Origin: Liolophura sinensis
Taxonomy: Eukaryota; Mollusca; Polyplacophora; Chitonida; Chitonidae
Length of the DNA: 64,000 nucleotides
NCBI RefSeq assembly: GCF_032854445.1
Contig: NC_088306.1
Location: forward strand, 29,485,764-29,549,763
Direction: 5' to 3'
In this document: in pieces, positions 22,875 through 35,104 of the stretch
How positions within the stretch are numbered: the stretch's first letter is position 1
Layout of the letters: every line of letters starts with the position of its first letter
Program-made: the position numbers and the translations under genes
Notes under the pieces: generated by a model
Databases searched by the model: none
Seen by the model: the letters and a program-made list of their open reading frames with translations, nothing else
What the model was told of the DNA's origin: nothing

Positions 22875-25480
22875 AATGAAGGGGAAGCCAGTGCTAATTT
22901 ATTAGGTGTGTCAGCTGTCAAAACACTGTCACCTCTGCTCTCAATTACTCTGTGTGCTGTAAGCTTTCACGCTGTAAGCCGTTCCTATAGGTGATTTAAT
23001 ACGCAGGAGGAATTGCTGACTACATTTACCATTCTATTAGCGACATCCTGGAAGGATTTCTCGCGCAAAAACCTATCCTGACCGAGAAAAACAGCAGCAA
23101 AAACTTTGCCTTCGGAACGGTTTCTACGATACTGAATAATATCACTGCCATTTTTACCCAATTCTGCGTTAGCCATCGTGCTACAATTTGGCATTTCAGG
23201 AACAGTTAGAAGGAAACCTTAACTGAGGTAAACTGACAAGAGGTAGAATTCACCGGTTACGTGCCACCATTTGCCAGTAATCGCACATGTTGTTTGTGCT
23301 CTGGTGCTCTCTGTGCTGTACATGTTCAGTTGTATTCGATGTCCTAAACACTAAAAGAAAACCCCGCCCACCATACCTCAATGAACCCCAAACCTACTCA
23401 CTCAGATGAATGTGTACATTACTAATTACTAATGTGTGTATTACCACCACCACCCCTCTTTAATTTTAACCGACAGACAACTTGGTAATTTGCCTGGCCC
23501 CGGAATCATGAAACGATCTTAGCCGTAAGTCAAAATTTCAAAGCACATTAAAAGTTTGCCTAACAACGTAAATTCTGGGTAAGTAACTTTATACACTTTC
23601 TTGTTTCTTTGGTGGTTTTAGTTATGCGTCGTTTTTGGAAATTGTCTGTGTGATTATCGACCTTGAACGTCCTTATTGCTTTTTCGAGGCATAGATTGTA
23701 CCACAAATTTCCGCGAAAATAAAGGAGAGAAATAAATAGCAAACTTACTTTTTGTATAACAAACTGTTAACTGCCTATAAAAATTATGTATAAATATAAC
23801 ACTGAGTTGACGGGCTATGATATCCACAAGGAAAGCTGCCCTAAAATCGGCATGTTGTCATATGATGTGACATAATATTAGAATCGAAATTGAGACGTCA
23901 ACAGAAAATAGACATTGGAGTTGTTTTACATGATAATACAATTAATGTGCCTGTTTCTCCATGTAGAATCTTACCACCGGAAACCCAGCATGCATTAACG
24001 CGCATGTGCATCAAACCCCTATGTTTAAACCATTCCAATCTAAATGGCCGTCGCCACAATGCCTGAAACAAAGCGGATTTAACAAAATAATAAAGCTAAG
24101 CCCGGTGATGTTTTTTGTGCACATTGTGTTTGCACTGATCGCCGTTAATACCTTTTGTCCACGAAGTAAATATTAACCCGCTGATCCCGTGCAAATTTGC
24201 ATACCCCGTATATCATCTGTGACTTGTGTGGGTTACCTCCCATCAACACGCGAGCCTGGAATGTGACGGTTTCCATTTGTACACAGAGTATACTGAAGGC
24301 AGAGTTATCACAAAAGAAAGCTTTGTTCTCTGTTAATAGTAAAATTAGATAAAAGCGACGCCGCGGTTTGTTTAGTAAATTAAGGGAATAAGCTCTTGAT
24401 AAATATTTACACGAGATATTAATTTTATTTTGAATGCCTTCGTCATTATCTTTTTGTTACATGTATTAAAAGTGCTCACTTTCATACAACACGAAAGCGA
24501 CTGGTTATTAAAGGTCATTTTGGAGCGCCTAGTGTGTTTTAATACCTAATACCTGGGAAATTATTTACCTTATTTAGACGAGTCGATGAAAGCCTACGTA
24601 TCACACTGAATACGACTAGCAAACAGTAACAGCGCTGGGTTTCGTGAGATCAGAACAGACTGACACTGAATAGACGGGTACTTATCGTCAGCCAAAGATT
24701 GACTCTACCCTACGTGCTGTGCCACTGATAATGAATAATTCAGAATCGAAATCTATTAAATGTGTCATTTAGTACTCATGAAGAGCACCGGTCGAATATG
24801 TCAATCTAATGTCAGAAAAACTGTGTCTCAATAATAAAAGGACATAGGGTATAGAAATGTAACTAGATAAGACAAAGATAAAACATGGTCGTCATATGAA
24901 TTTCATTTCATGTGCCATGAGAAAATTAATGTTTGCTTGAAAAATTCACCATTGACAGGTCTTCCTGAAACGTGGATTTTACCTTGGCCCAAGTTTAATC
25001 CAAAGGAGGTCGCATTATGTACTTTGAATTTGATAAAATACATATAATCCAAGAACTCTGAACAAGGTATCATGGAGACAAAATTGCAAGAAAACAATTC
25101 CGCACCATCACCAAATAATGCATGAAAAATGACAGGACTTATTCTTGGCGGATTAATGAAATAGCATTTGTCCGCAATAAGCACCTTTGGACTACGGCAC
25201 TACTTTCTAGCCTCGCCAGGGGAGAAATCATCTACAAGTCTACACTGCTAGACTTCCGAATTATTAATCTTGTCCTTGCCGTGTCATTTTCGTTTGGAGA
25301 ATCGATGGAAAAGCCAGTGAGGTGTTTGAGTTACCCTTGCTGCCGTGTCAGTGGAAAGAAGCTCCGTATCCGGAGGGGGAACAGGCCCACAGATCAATCG
25401 CTGCCAGTTTTCTCGTCGTCCTGGCCAGTTATTAACCAGTCGGCATTTAGATTGAACCGACGACGAGTGCTGTCAGAGAG
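22875..25480. other. Non-coding stretch with one dispersed repeat
   Basis: 23212-23330 carries a copy of the inverted-repeat element also at 4568 and 37418 ('aaccttaactgaggtaaact', 'caccggttacgtg', 'tttgccag'). Nothing else was recognised. The 147-codon frame at 25122-25565 has no domain and overlaps the start of a degenerate repeat. Confidence 0.45.
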
Positions 25481-25484
25481 GTAC

Positions 25485-26390
25485 GGTTTAGAAAGTTGGA
25501 CAGGCATTGGACTGTGGTTTATTGTGTCATCCTATATGACTCCTTTTATATTAAAAGCACTCTGACCTACCAGTGGGGCGATCAGGGAAGTTCTCTTTGG
25601 TAGCTAGAAGACTTCGACAAGGATTGAACAGTGTGTGGTTGTGTCATCAATTTGATTGCTTGGATATTGAAGTTATTCTGGTTCACAAGAGAGATGAAGG
25701 CAACGACAACATAAAATTCATGTAAGTACGAAGACATTGATAAGAACCGAACTGTGTTTCGGGGTATCATCCACGTGACTATTGGCAAAAAGAATTTAAA
25801 TCACCCACCATTTTGGTGCAAACGAAGGACGATTCTACCATCTATGTACTATTTGGTTAACTCGAAAGATATTTACAAGGTTGGTTATGTCTTGACTGTT
25901 AATAGAGAAGTCCAAACAGTTTCTTCATGGAGCAGTGTAAGTGCTACTAGCCAAGGTTTGTTTGGATAACGACAAGACAACGACAAGGATTAAAGTCCGT
26001 TTTGTTTTGTCGTCCATTTGACTGTCAAGATATCCAAACACAGGACATTCAAATGGAGAACGGAAAGGATCCTAGGGGCAAAAGTTCTGTTTAGAAAACT
26101 CCAAGACTTGGCAAAAGATTGAACGGTGTTGTATTGTGTCATCCATTTGAGGGCCAAGACATCAAACCACAAAATATTTGAATGGATCAGAAACAGCTCT
26201 ATCGGGGAAAACATGGTTTGGGTCAGTGGGTAACGTCGACAAAGATCGAAACTGTGTTGTGTTGTTTCAAGATATATAACCACCAAAATCTGGCAAGATC
26301 CAAGACACAATTCTATGGGAGGAAGTATGGTTTGGATAACTCTAAGACCTGGACAAAGATTGAATCTATGAGGCCTTTGGTATAACCATT
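25485..26390. repeat. Ancient ~120-bp tandem repeat, about 8 diverged copies
   Basis: A word resembling 'gacaaagattgaactgtgtt.gttgtgtcatcca' recurs near 25495, 25615, 25735, 25860, 25975, 26103, 26229 and 26347, about 114-128 bp apart. Copies are strongly diverged. The 134-codon minus-strand frame at 25990-26394 is periodic with the array and is not taken as a gene. Confidence 0.75.
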
Positions 26391-26394
26391 TCAC

Positions 26395-27675
26395 TACTCA
26401 AACATTGAATCCTCTCATATTCTGAGCCAATCTAAAGTGGCTTCTACCACCTCTGTGCTAGATCTGAAAGGCTATTACTGATTTCCGGAAGCAGGAATTG
26501 AATTCCATTTACACTGATGGTGACAGAACTACTAAGAAGAAATTTACTGTAAAAATTATACAGCCGTTTAATATAGAATCGTGGATGTTAGCTCTAGGCT
26601 ATAATGACTGGGAGCCCCGCTGCTATGTGACAACGGCTTTTCGCCTCAGGGAATGAATGATAAGGATTGCTACTCAGTTAGTCCCTCACAGCCGACAATT
26701 CTATGTATTTCATACATATTTCACGCTGACATGATGATGGACAATTGGCATTGTGAGTGTCAATTCCCATCCATTAACCAACTATTCGCCGCTTGACCCT
26801 TGATATGTAAGGAATGTGATGGAAGGATTTTTTCACTCGCCTGTGTTTTTCGACCAATTCACATATTTGTGTAAAACATAGGGATCGAATGATACGGGAC
26901 AAAAAGGGATCGCGATAGATTTGATAGATTTGATTTAAGAAAAACGAAACTGTTGTGAAAAGATTGTTTGTGTTAGGTGAAACCATTAAAGCTGACCACA
27001 CTATCTCGATTTCCGACCATTTGCCAAATGTTTCCCAAGAGATTCCGACGCTACGCTATTTATCAACCAAAAACAACTTCTTAAATAGTCCCTGTTGAGT
27101 TTACAAAGCGCGAGATACACCAACATGGAAAAGGCATTTACGGCACCTTCTTAGAACCACAGATACGCAATTTTAACCCTAAAGGGCGAAACCCTGTTAT
27201 TGAGGGAAAATCTTCAATGTCGAGTCTGTGAAAGTGCCGACAGTTCGATGCCGGGAGGAAATTACATTGACGAGTCCACCTGTGATACGGCTGATGCTAT
27301 GTGTCCATTTCCGGGTATTTAATCTACCGTGCACTCCGTGTTCAAACACTTTACGCCTTATCTGCCCTCGAGTAGACGCTTGAGCCAAGCCCAAAAACAT
27401 CTCCATTTTGAATTGGAAAGCTCAGGGGTTAGCCCGTGGATTTGTTGAGGGTGTTTACTCAAAGTCTTTTGTCGACGGAAGAAAAGGCTACTAGGAATCG
27501 TTTTTTGCCTAACATTCTCCTTTTAAGTTTTTTGGGGTCCAAAGAGATATAAGGGTCAAGAATTGTATTAGACTCCGAACAGAAACCATTCCGATGAACA
27601 CGAAAACTTTCGTCATGTTGGGAAAAGAAAACTAAGCGTCTCGGCCATATGCGGATAGCTCTTTTAAGAGTCGGA
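26395..27675. other. Upstream flank of the GPCR gene
   Basis: No coding domain was recognised. Regulatory elements other than the core promoter cannot be called by eye. Confidence 0.45.
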
Positions 27676-27682
27676 AAGATAG

Positions 27683-27712
27683 TATTTAAGCTGTAGTGAG
27701 CAGCATTCAGTG
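27683..27712 (+). promoter_or_regulatory. Putative TATA/Inr core promoter of the GPCR gene
   Basis: 'tatttaa' at 27683-27689 lies 26 bp before the A of an initiator-like 'tcagt' (27707-27711, A at 27709). This is canonical TATA-Inr spacing. It would leave a 5' UTR of only about 9 nt, so transcription may instead start farther upstream, possibly with a 5' intron. Confidence 0.35.
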
Positions 27713-27717
27713 CAGTC

Positions 27718-28767
27718 ATGACTATGAACGCTACAGGGTCTAATCTGAATGCCACCGCACCAACAGTAGATATATCGGGCGAGGGTTATGTGGATATGGT
27801 CGGTATTAAAGCGCTGAAGACTATCGTCATTGTGATCATTTCGTTGGCGATAATTCTCAGCAATTTTATCAATATTACAGTGTTGAGGACAACCCAACAG
27901 ATACCAAAAGTTGCCAAAATATTTCTCACGAACTTAGGTGTCGCCGATCTTTGCGTGGGGCTGGTAACTTGCTTGCCTTGCGTGGTGTCCGCTTCTACGG
28001 GTGCCTGGCCTTACGGCATAATTTGGTGTCAGATTGCAGGGATTCTTCACGGAACCTGTGTCACGGTGTCCATCTGGACACTGGCCGTTGTCAGCATAGA
28101 GAGGTTCTTCGCCGTCATCTACCCACTAAAATACAAAAACAAACTGAACAGGAACAAATGTGTGGTAATCCTGGTTTTTCTGTGGACGGCGGCCTTGATA
28201 TCCTTCATCTCTCCCATGTTTACTGTCTCTGATTTCATTTACTACCACTTTACACCCGGTAACAGCATGTGTGGTATGTACTGGGAGAATATATGGTTGT
28301 GTATAGCGACAGGCGTTTACATTCCGATCTTAAGCGGGGGCATTATTCTATTCACAACCGTTAGCATAACGCGAGCGCTGAAAAAGTCGAGGCCCATCGG
28401 CAACCAAGTAGCACCCGCGAGTAACAATTCAGGTGCAGGGAAAGGCAACAAGAAACAAAAGGACGAGAAGGCTGTCATGGTCCTTATTACCACGACCCTG
28501 GTGTTCTTCACCCTCTGGGGACCATACGTTGCCATGGTGTACGCTGCTGCCTTCGACCACAACGTGATTCTGCCGCCCTGGCTGGAGTTCGTGCTGACAT
28601 GGATGGCCAACAGCAACAGTTTTGTCAACGTCATCATCTATTCGGCAATTTACGAGGCTTTTAGAACGGAAGCTAAAGCTTTGATCCTAGCCACGCTACG
28701 TTGTCGCTGTTATGTCAAACGACCAACAGCTCAGCAAAGCAATTACACGGACGGATCTGTAAGTTAG
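27718..28767 (+). CDS. Orphan class A (rhodopsin-like) GPCR, 349 aa
   Basis: A plasma-membrane seven-helix receptor expected to signal through G proteins; ligand unknown. The N-terminus has two N-glycosylation sites (N4, N11). TM1 (about 33-56) has N49; TM2 has 'LGVADL' with D77; C104 at the top of TM3 can pair with C185 in loop 2. The TM3 end is 'SIERFFAV' (E128-R129-F130 instead of DRY). TM4 has W156 and TM5 has P203. A Lys-rich third loop covers about 222-250. TM6 carries 'FFTLWGPY' (W267, P269; the usual Cys is Leu). TM7 carries 'NVIIY' (304-308; the NPxxY proline is Val). Helix 8 is followed by C329 and C331, candidate palmitoylation sites. Position 3.32 (seven after C104) is His, not Asp, arguing against a classical amine receptor. 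The frame is complete without introns. A weak poly(A)-like attaaa lies at 29287. Confidence 0.93.
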   Translation: MTMNATGSNLNATAPTVDISGEGYVDMVGIKALKTIVIVIISLAIILSNFINITVLRTTQQIPKVAKIFLTNLGVADLCVGLVTCLPCVVSASTGAWPYGIIWCQIAGILHGTCVTVSIWTLAVVSIERFFAVIYPLKYKNKLNRNKCVVILVFLWTAALISFISPMFTVSDFIYYHFTPGNSMCGMYWENIWLCIATGVYIPILSGGIILFTTVSITRALKKSRPIGNQVAPASNNSGAGKGNKKQKDEKAVMVLITTTLVFFTLWGPYVAMVYAAAFDHNVILPPWLEFVLTWMANSNSFVNVIIYSAIYEAFRTEAKALILATLRCRCYVKRPTAQQSNYTDGSVS

Positions 28768-28769
28768 AC

Positions 28770-30180
28770 TGAGGTATGTCTTGTTAACAGATTACAGAAG
28801 GGAAGAATCAGTTTTGCACCAAACAAGGTTATTTCAGAAAAATTTCACAAATCGGAGGAACAGTTTCCCGTAAATCCGCATTGTTTAATAATACCACTGG
28901 CAATCATTGAGATGTGGGATTCTTTTGATCTTTGACTATAAAGTTTTACAGCTGAAATTTTGAGAAATTTTGTGTCGTATGTAACAGGGTAGCACATGGT
29001 ATCTATTGTGGTTAGACAATTTGTAAAACCGGTGTAAAACCGCCTGTCCGTTCTTCTAGACTGGATAAGAAGGACATATGTTCAATTCCTTCGGGAACAC
29101 CCTTCTTGCACGTCAGTTGTCTCTGCTTTGCAGTTTTTATCCAAATGGTGAAAATATATTGTTGAGTTTAAAGGGTAATTGAGTCTTAGCCTTGTAAATG
29201 GAAGATAGTTAAAGCATGGTCTGAACCGTATATAACATAAATATTACAAATCTTTAACAGTATATGTATGCTCCGGTATGTTATGTATTAAAATGTACAG
29301 GGATAGTTCAACAAAAATATAGTAACAAAACCTGGGATATAAGCTATTTATGACCAACCAATTAAGTAGTTCACTCAAAAGACTGAAAAGAAAATACAGA
29401 TTCCGGACTGGATATGACAGAAAACCATTTTCTGGAATTTCTGGACACCACTGGCGATGTTTTTCTCAAGGTGTTCACTTCGCTGGAACCATTCAGTGTC
29501 AGAACTATTATCAGATGAAGGATAAGCGCAGTAGTATACTCCTTTATCAGATTTTATGGAAGTGTTCCATGCATCAATCAGTTCACGTATTTAATTTTTT
29601 TCGGCTTTTTTTAAACTCAGTGATATAGATTTGTGGTATTATAGTCGTATATGTGTTCGATTATAATATTACACAGCCGTTAACGACTAAAGAAACTAAT
29701 GGGTTTTGTAGAAAATTTACCAGAATTTACAGTGTCTGCTGGAAATAAACCTCTCCGACATCGCATAAGTAAATAATTCAATAAAAAGCTTAAATTATTT
29801 ATTTAAATTACTTAAATTATTTCGCACATCTCCAATATAGTTTTCCTTTATTTACACTGAATATTCAATAGCTCACGTCATAGAATTCATGCAGCTAACA
29901 ACTTGATCTGGGATAAAGTTCTGTTTGCGGAATTAACATGGAGAAAGTAAAAAGTTATCCTGTAACGACTTATTGTCTCTACATGCAACTACTCATACTT
30001 TCTGTAGCACTTTGTCCCAAAAAAGAAACATAAAATAAAATGACATATTAGAAAATGAAGTGTGACTTTTTTCACAAATTCAGTAGTTATGTCGAAGTAA
30101 CATAGGCCTAAAATACTGGTGTTACACCCTTATAATTATTAATGTGTATTGATTTCAATGCCATTATATTCAATGCTCTA
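28770..30180. other. 3' flank of the GPCR gene
   Basis: AT-rich. It probably includes the 3' UTR (attaaa at 29287-29292, aataaa farther on near 29744). No other gene was recognised. Confidence 0.45.
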
Positions 30181-30184
30181 GATT

Positions 30185-32720
30185 GTTTCACTTTCATACA
30201 TGATGGTAAGGTCAGTGTATGGGGAGAATCAGGCTGTTTACTCTTTTGTCTAATCTGTTTCACTTTAATACATGATGGCAAGGACAGTGTATGGGGAGAA
30301 TCGGGCTGTTTTACTCTTTTGTCTAATCTGTTTCACTTTTCATACATGATGGTAAGGTCAGTGTATGGGGAGAATCGGGCTGTTTTACTCTTTTGTCTAA
30401 TCTGTTTCACTTTAATACATGATGGCAAGGACAGTGTATGGGGAGAATCGGGCTGTTTTACTCTTTTGTGTAATCTGTTTCACTTTAATACATGATGGCA
30501 AGGACAGTGTATGGGGAGAATGGGGCTGTTTTACTCTTTTGTCTAATCTGTTTCACTTTTCATATATGATGGTAAGGTCAGCGTATGGGGAGAATCGGGC
30601 TGTTTTACTCTTTTGTCTAATCTGTTTCACTTTAATACATGATGGTAAGGTCAGCGTATGGGGAGAATCGGGCAGTTTTACTCTTTTGTCTAATCTGTTT
30701 CACTTTAATACGTGATGGTAAGGTCAGCGTATGGGGAGAATCGGGCTGTTTTACTCTTTTGTCTAATCTGTTTCACTTTAATACATGATGGTACGGTCAG
30801 TGTATGGGGAGAATGGGGCTGTTTTACTCTTTTGTCTAATCTGTTTCACTTTAATACATGATGGCAAGGACAGTGTATGGGGAGAATGGGGCTGTTTTAC
30901 TCTTTTGTCTAATCTGTTTCACTTTTCATATATGATGGTAAGGTCAGTGTATGGGGAGAATCGGGCTGTTTTATTCTTTTGTCTAATCTGTTTCACTTTA
31001 ATACATGATGGTAAGGTCAGTGTATGGGGAGAATCGGGCTATTTTACTCTTTTGTCTAATCTGTTTCACTTTAATACATTATGGTCAGGTCAACTTGTTT
31101 AATCTGTTTCACTTTAATACATGATGGTAAGGTCAGTGTATGGGGAGAATCGGGCTATTTTACTCTTTTGTCTAATCTGTTTCATTTTTCATACATTATG
31201 GTAAGGTCAGTGTATGGGGAGAATGGGGCTGTTTTACTCTTTTGTCTAATCTGTTTCACTTTTCATATATGATGGTAAGATCAGTGTATGGGGAGAATGG
31301 GGCTGTTTTACTCTTTTGACTGATCTGTTTCACTTTAATACATGATGGTAAGGTCAGTGTATGGGGAGAATCGGGCTGTTTTACTCTTTTGTCTAATCTG
31401 TTTCACTTTTCATATATGATGGTAAGGTCAGTGTATGGGGAGAATCGGGCTATTTTACTCTTTTGTCTAATCTGTTTCACTTTAATACATTATGGTCAGG
31501 TCAACTTGTTTAATCTGTTTCACTTTAATACATGATGGTAAGGTCAGTGTATGGGGAGAATCGGGCTATTTTACTCTTTTGTCTAATCTGTTTCATTTTT
31601 CATACATTATGGTAAGGTCAGTGTATGGGGAGAATCGGGCTGTTTTACTCTTTTGTCTAATCTGTTTCACTTTTCATATATGATGGTAAGATCAGTGTAT
31701 GGGGAAAATGGGGCTGTTTTACTCTTTTGACTGATCTGTTTCACTTTAATACATAATGGTAAGGTCAGTGTATGGGGAGAATCGGGCTGTTTTACTCTTT
31801 TGTCTAATCTGTTTCACTTTTCACACATGATGGTAAGGTCAGTGTATGGGGAGAATCGGGCTGTTTTACTCTTTTGTCTAATCTGTTTCACCTTAATACA
31901 TGATGGCAAGGACAGTGTATGGGGAGAATTTGGCTGTTTTACTCTTTTGTCTAATCTGTTTCACTTTTCATATATGATGGTACGGTCAGTGTATGGGGAG
32001 AATCGGGCTGTTTTACTCTTTTGACTGATCTGTTTCACTTTAATACATGATGGTAAGGTCAGTGTATGGGGAGAATCAGGCTGTTTTACTCTTTTGTCTA
32101 ATCTGTTTCACTTTTCATACATGATGGTACGGTCAGTGTATGGGAAGAATCGGGCTGTTTTACTCTTTTGTCTAATCTGTTTCACTTTAATACATGATGG
32201 TACGGTCAGTATATGGGGAGAATCAGGCTGTTTTACTCTTTTGTGTAATCTGTTTCACTTTTCATACATGATGGTACGGTCAGTGTATGGGGAGAATGGG
32301 GCTGTTTTACTCTTTTGTCTGATCTGTTTCACTTTAATACATGATGGCAAGGACAGTGTATGGGGAGAATCGGGCTGTTTTACTCTTTTATCTGATCTGT
32401 TTCACTTTTCATACATGATGCTACGGTCAGTGTATGGGGAGAATTTGGCTGTTTTACTCTTTTGTCTAATCTGTTTCACTTTTCATACATGATGGTAAGG
32501 TCAGTGTATGGGGAGAATCGGGCTGTTTTACTCTTTTGTCTAATCTGTTTCACTTTTCATACATGATGGTAAGGTCAGTGTATGGGGAGAATGGGGCTGT
32601 TTTACTCTTTTGTCTAATCTGTTTCACTTTTCATACATGATGGTAAGGTCAGTGTATGGGGAGAATGGGGCTGTTTTACTCTTTTGTCTAATCTGTTTCA
32701 CTTTTTATACAAAGGAAACG
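30185..32720. repeat. 73-74-bp minisatellite, about 34 copies
   Basis: The unit contains 'catgatggtaaggtcagtg', 'tatggggagaatcgggctg' and 'ttttgtctaatctgtttcac'. Two main end variants exist, 'cactttaatacatg' and 'cacttttcatacatg', differing by about 1-2 bp. A distinctive truncated unit ('tatggtcaggtcaacttg') recurs at 31080 and 31491, marking a 411-bp higher-order duplication. Series of short ORFs, each repeating the same peptides in shifting frames, are artefacts. Confidence 0.97.
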
Positions 32721-33375
32721 ACAGAGTATGGAGAAAACCCAGGTTGTTTTACTTCATAACGTGTCATGTGAAACAAGGCGGTAAGTCTGTTGTATGGAGG
32801 AAAGGGTGCTGTTTTACCCCTTACTCCAATCTGTTTAGCCTTAAACAGGACGTAAAGAACAGAAAGTTTTAAACCCTTACCCCAGTCTGTTTGACTTTAA
32901 AGATATTTACAATGTCAATGTACAGAGGAAACCGAGCTGTTTTACTCTGTATTCCGAAATGTTTTACTTTAAAAAATATGAAGAAAGTCAATGTACAGAG
33001 GAAACCGAGCTGTTCTACTCTGTATTCCTGAATACTTCATTTTAAAAAATGTTGACAAGGTCAATGTACCGAGGAAACCGAGCTGTTCCACTCTGTGTTC
33101 ATCGATGTTTTGCTTGGTCAGGGTACAAAGGACGCCGGGCTGTTCCACTCTGTATTCCTCAATTTTTCACTTTAAAAATGGTGACAAGGTCAGTGCACAG
33201 AGGAGTTCTATTTGTGATCCAAAGCGCCTGTTTTATTGCAAATTCCAAGTTGTTTGCTCTCAGATTGGTGATATGGTTCTGGGAGGGACGAAACCGTGAC
33301 ATTTTCTGTTTTACAAGCAAAAAAGTGGTGTTAAGAATACTGGGCTGTTTCATATCAAACAGTGGGAAAATATGA
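32721..33375. repeat. Decayed edge of the 73-bp minisatellite
   Basis: Units become increasingly diverged and vary in length but keep 'gtcaatgtac.gaggaaaccg' and 'agctgtt.tactctgtattcc'. An isolated relative occurs near 34020-34090 ('gttagtgtatggaag', 'gattgttttactac'). Confidence 0.8.
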
Positions 33376-33390
33376 AAGAGTGTAGCAGAG

Positions 33391-33468
33391 AGAGTAAAAC
33401 CAGAGTGGTGACGACTGTATAACAGCTGGCAAATGATCACTCGCATTACTTGTCACGGTTTTAATCCA
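33391..33468. mobile_element. Short inverted-repeat element, internally deleted copy
   Basis: It begins 'agagtaaaaccagagtgg' and ends 'cacggttttaatcc', matching the ends of the 100-bp element at 37418-37517, but is about 22 bp shorter in the middle. Confidence 0.6.
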
Positions 33469-33491
33469 GCTTTTCATGTTTATGCTAAAAT

Positions 33492-33643
33492 ATGACAACC
33501 TAGACGCCTCCTAGAACAGTGGCCTATGCAGAATTAGGTAAATGGCAACCTAGAAACCTCCTAGAACCGAGGCTTAAGCAGTATTAGGTAAATGACAACC
33601 TAGAAACCTCCTAGAACCGAGGCTTAAACAGTATTAGGTAAAA
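33492..33643. repeat. 50-bp tandem repeat, 3 copies
   Basis: The unit begins 'atgacaacctagaaacctcc' and ends 'cagtattaggtaa', starting at 33492, 33542 and 33592. Copies 2 and 3 are the most similar. Confidence 0.95.
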
Positions 33644-33649
33644 AAATGC

Positions 33650-34470
33650 ACTGGTGTCAATTGCAATTTATAACATTACTTTTCTAAAATAATTCCAAAA
33701 AGTTTGTTGTCATACATTTAATACACGATGACATTAAAACGAGGAGAAAACGAGGTGTACTTATTAAAATAAGTACATTTCTTTTGTAAGTAAATATGGA
33801 TATTTTGCCCAGGGCAGTCCTAGCATCTTTCCGTCATAACTGAAAACATTTGACTAGTTCTTTTTGCATGAAACTATCTTTATTTGCTATTTTGTTTATC
33901 TTCTTAGTTCTTTGGCGATATCTGTTCAACGTTGTCTTCAAAATTAGCTAAATGTTTATAGAATTGAAACGCTCATTATGTTGAAGGCTGATGTACGAGT
34001 ATGTGTTTCCCATGTTTAGATCCAAATTGTTTCATTTCAACAAAATGTTAGTGTATGGAAGTGATCGATTGTTTTACTACACAATCCAGACTTGTGATTC
34101 ATGTCACTAGGAACTTAATGGTTATATAATGGATCGATAATCTGATAATATTCTAGTATGGCGTACCAAAGAGACACGCAAATAGTGCCTTGCTACAAGT
34201 GTCAATTTTACGGTGCAATGGCCCTTTGAATGATCTGTTCACATGCATTCTCTTGGTGTCATTTATTATTGAAATATAATATGGGGGTGTATTTGTTTGG
34301 TCCTACAGTAATATGCATGCATATTTAGTGTCTTTGTTTCCAGACAGAATGACAAAGTTGATTGTTAGGAAATAGGGTCTGAGTCGACAAACACTGCACC
34401 ATCCCGTGTCATCGCTGGAGGCTATAGCGTGTATGTCTGACTAATTCAACACAATGGATGTTCAACTCCT
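33650..34470. other. Non-coding stretch
   Basis: AT-rich; nothing recognised beyond the isolated relative of the 73-bp unit near 34020-34090. Confidence 0.45.
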
Positions 34471-34474
34471 AGCG

Positions 34475-34646
34475 GAATTAGACGCAATCATGAAGCAGTT
34501 CACACCAGTTCAATCCCGAGATGAGTCACGTTGAAGGCTTTGCAGTCGGTTATCTTGGTACTTTCTCAAATCAACTGCACTTGTGAGAGGCTAAAGAGTT
34601 ATTGCACCGAGCCAGCACGCTTATCACTCGGCCACGGAGGCACCCT
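34475..34646 (-). mobile_element. tRNA-like SINE, diverged
   Basis: Read on the minus strand it begins 'gcctccgtggccgagtgata' (tRNA-like A-box region), and later has a B-box-like 'gggattgaactgg'. The body is unlike family 1 and no tail was seen. Confidence 0.5.
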
Positions 34647-34884
34647 CTTGTACATATAACTTGAACATGTATGAACATGTGGATATGGGTGAGACACTTA
34701 TTGTAATTTTAGCTGTGGCATTGTTGTTTTTGCTGTTCTCATGTTTGGGAAATAAGAAGTAAAAGCATGCCTCTTCTCTCCCAAAGGTAATTGGAACAAA
34801 CCATACATTCTGTGCTTGGATTCACTCCGATTCTATACCGAGAATCAAAACATCACAGCATTTAAAATACCGCTTTTAAACACA

Positions 34885-35101
34885 GGCGGGTCGTGGCCGA
34901 GGTGGTTTGCACGCCAGCGCGGTGGAATGACCCAGGAGATTCCAATCAATGTGGTCGCCGTGAGTTCAATTCCAGCTCATGGGAAGATCTGCCAGCAACA
35001 CGTGGGTCTTTCCTCCCACCATAATGTTGGGCGTCGTCGGATAAGTGATATAATCTTGAGTGCGGCATAAAAACACCAAATAAATAAATAAATAAATAAA
35101 T
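34885..35101 (+). mobile_element. SINE family 1, full length with A-rich tail
   Basis: A tRNA-like head 'gggtcgtggccgaggtgg', a body with 'gtggtcgccgtgagttcaat' (B-box region), then 'cctcccaccataatgttggg', 'cgtcggataagtgatat', 'gcggcataaaaacacc' and an (aaat)n end. The 84-codon ORF at 34816-35070 overlapping it is a shadow. Confidence 0.9.
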
Positions 35102-35104
35102 CTA

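Noticed and set aside
25122-25565. 147-codon plus-strand frame
   Set aside because: No motif, and its 3' part enters the diverged 120-bp repeat. Chance is likely.
30142-32492. Series of 60-130-codon plus-strand ORFs with 'VYGENRAVLLF' type peptides
   Set aside because: They are the same 73-bp minisatellite read in rotating frames. Frame changes follow unit-length changes, and no start context or domain was seen.
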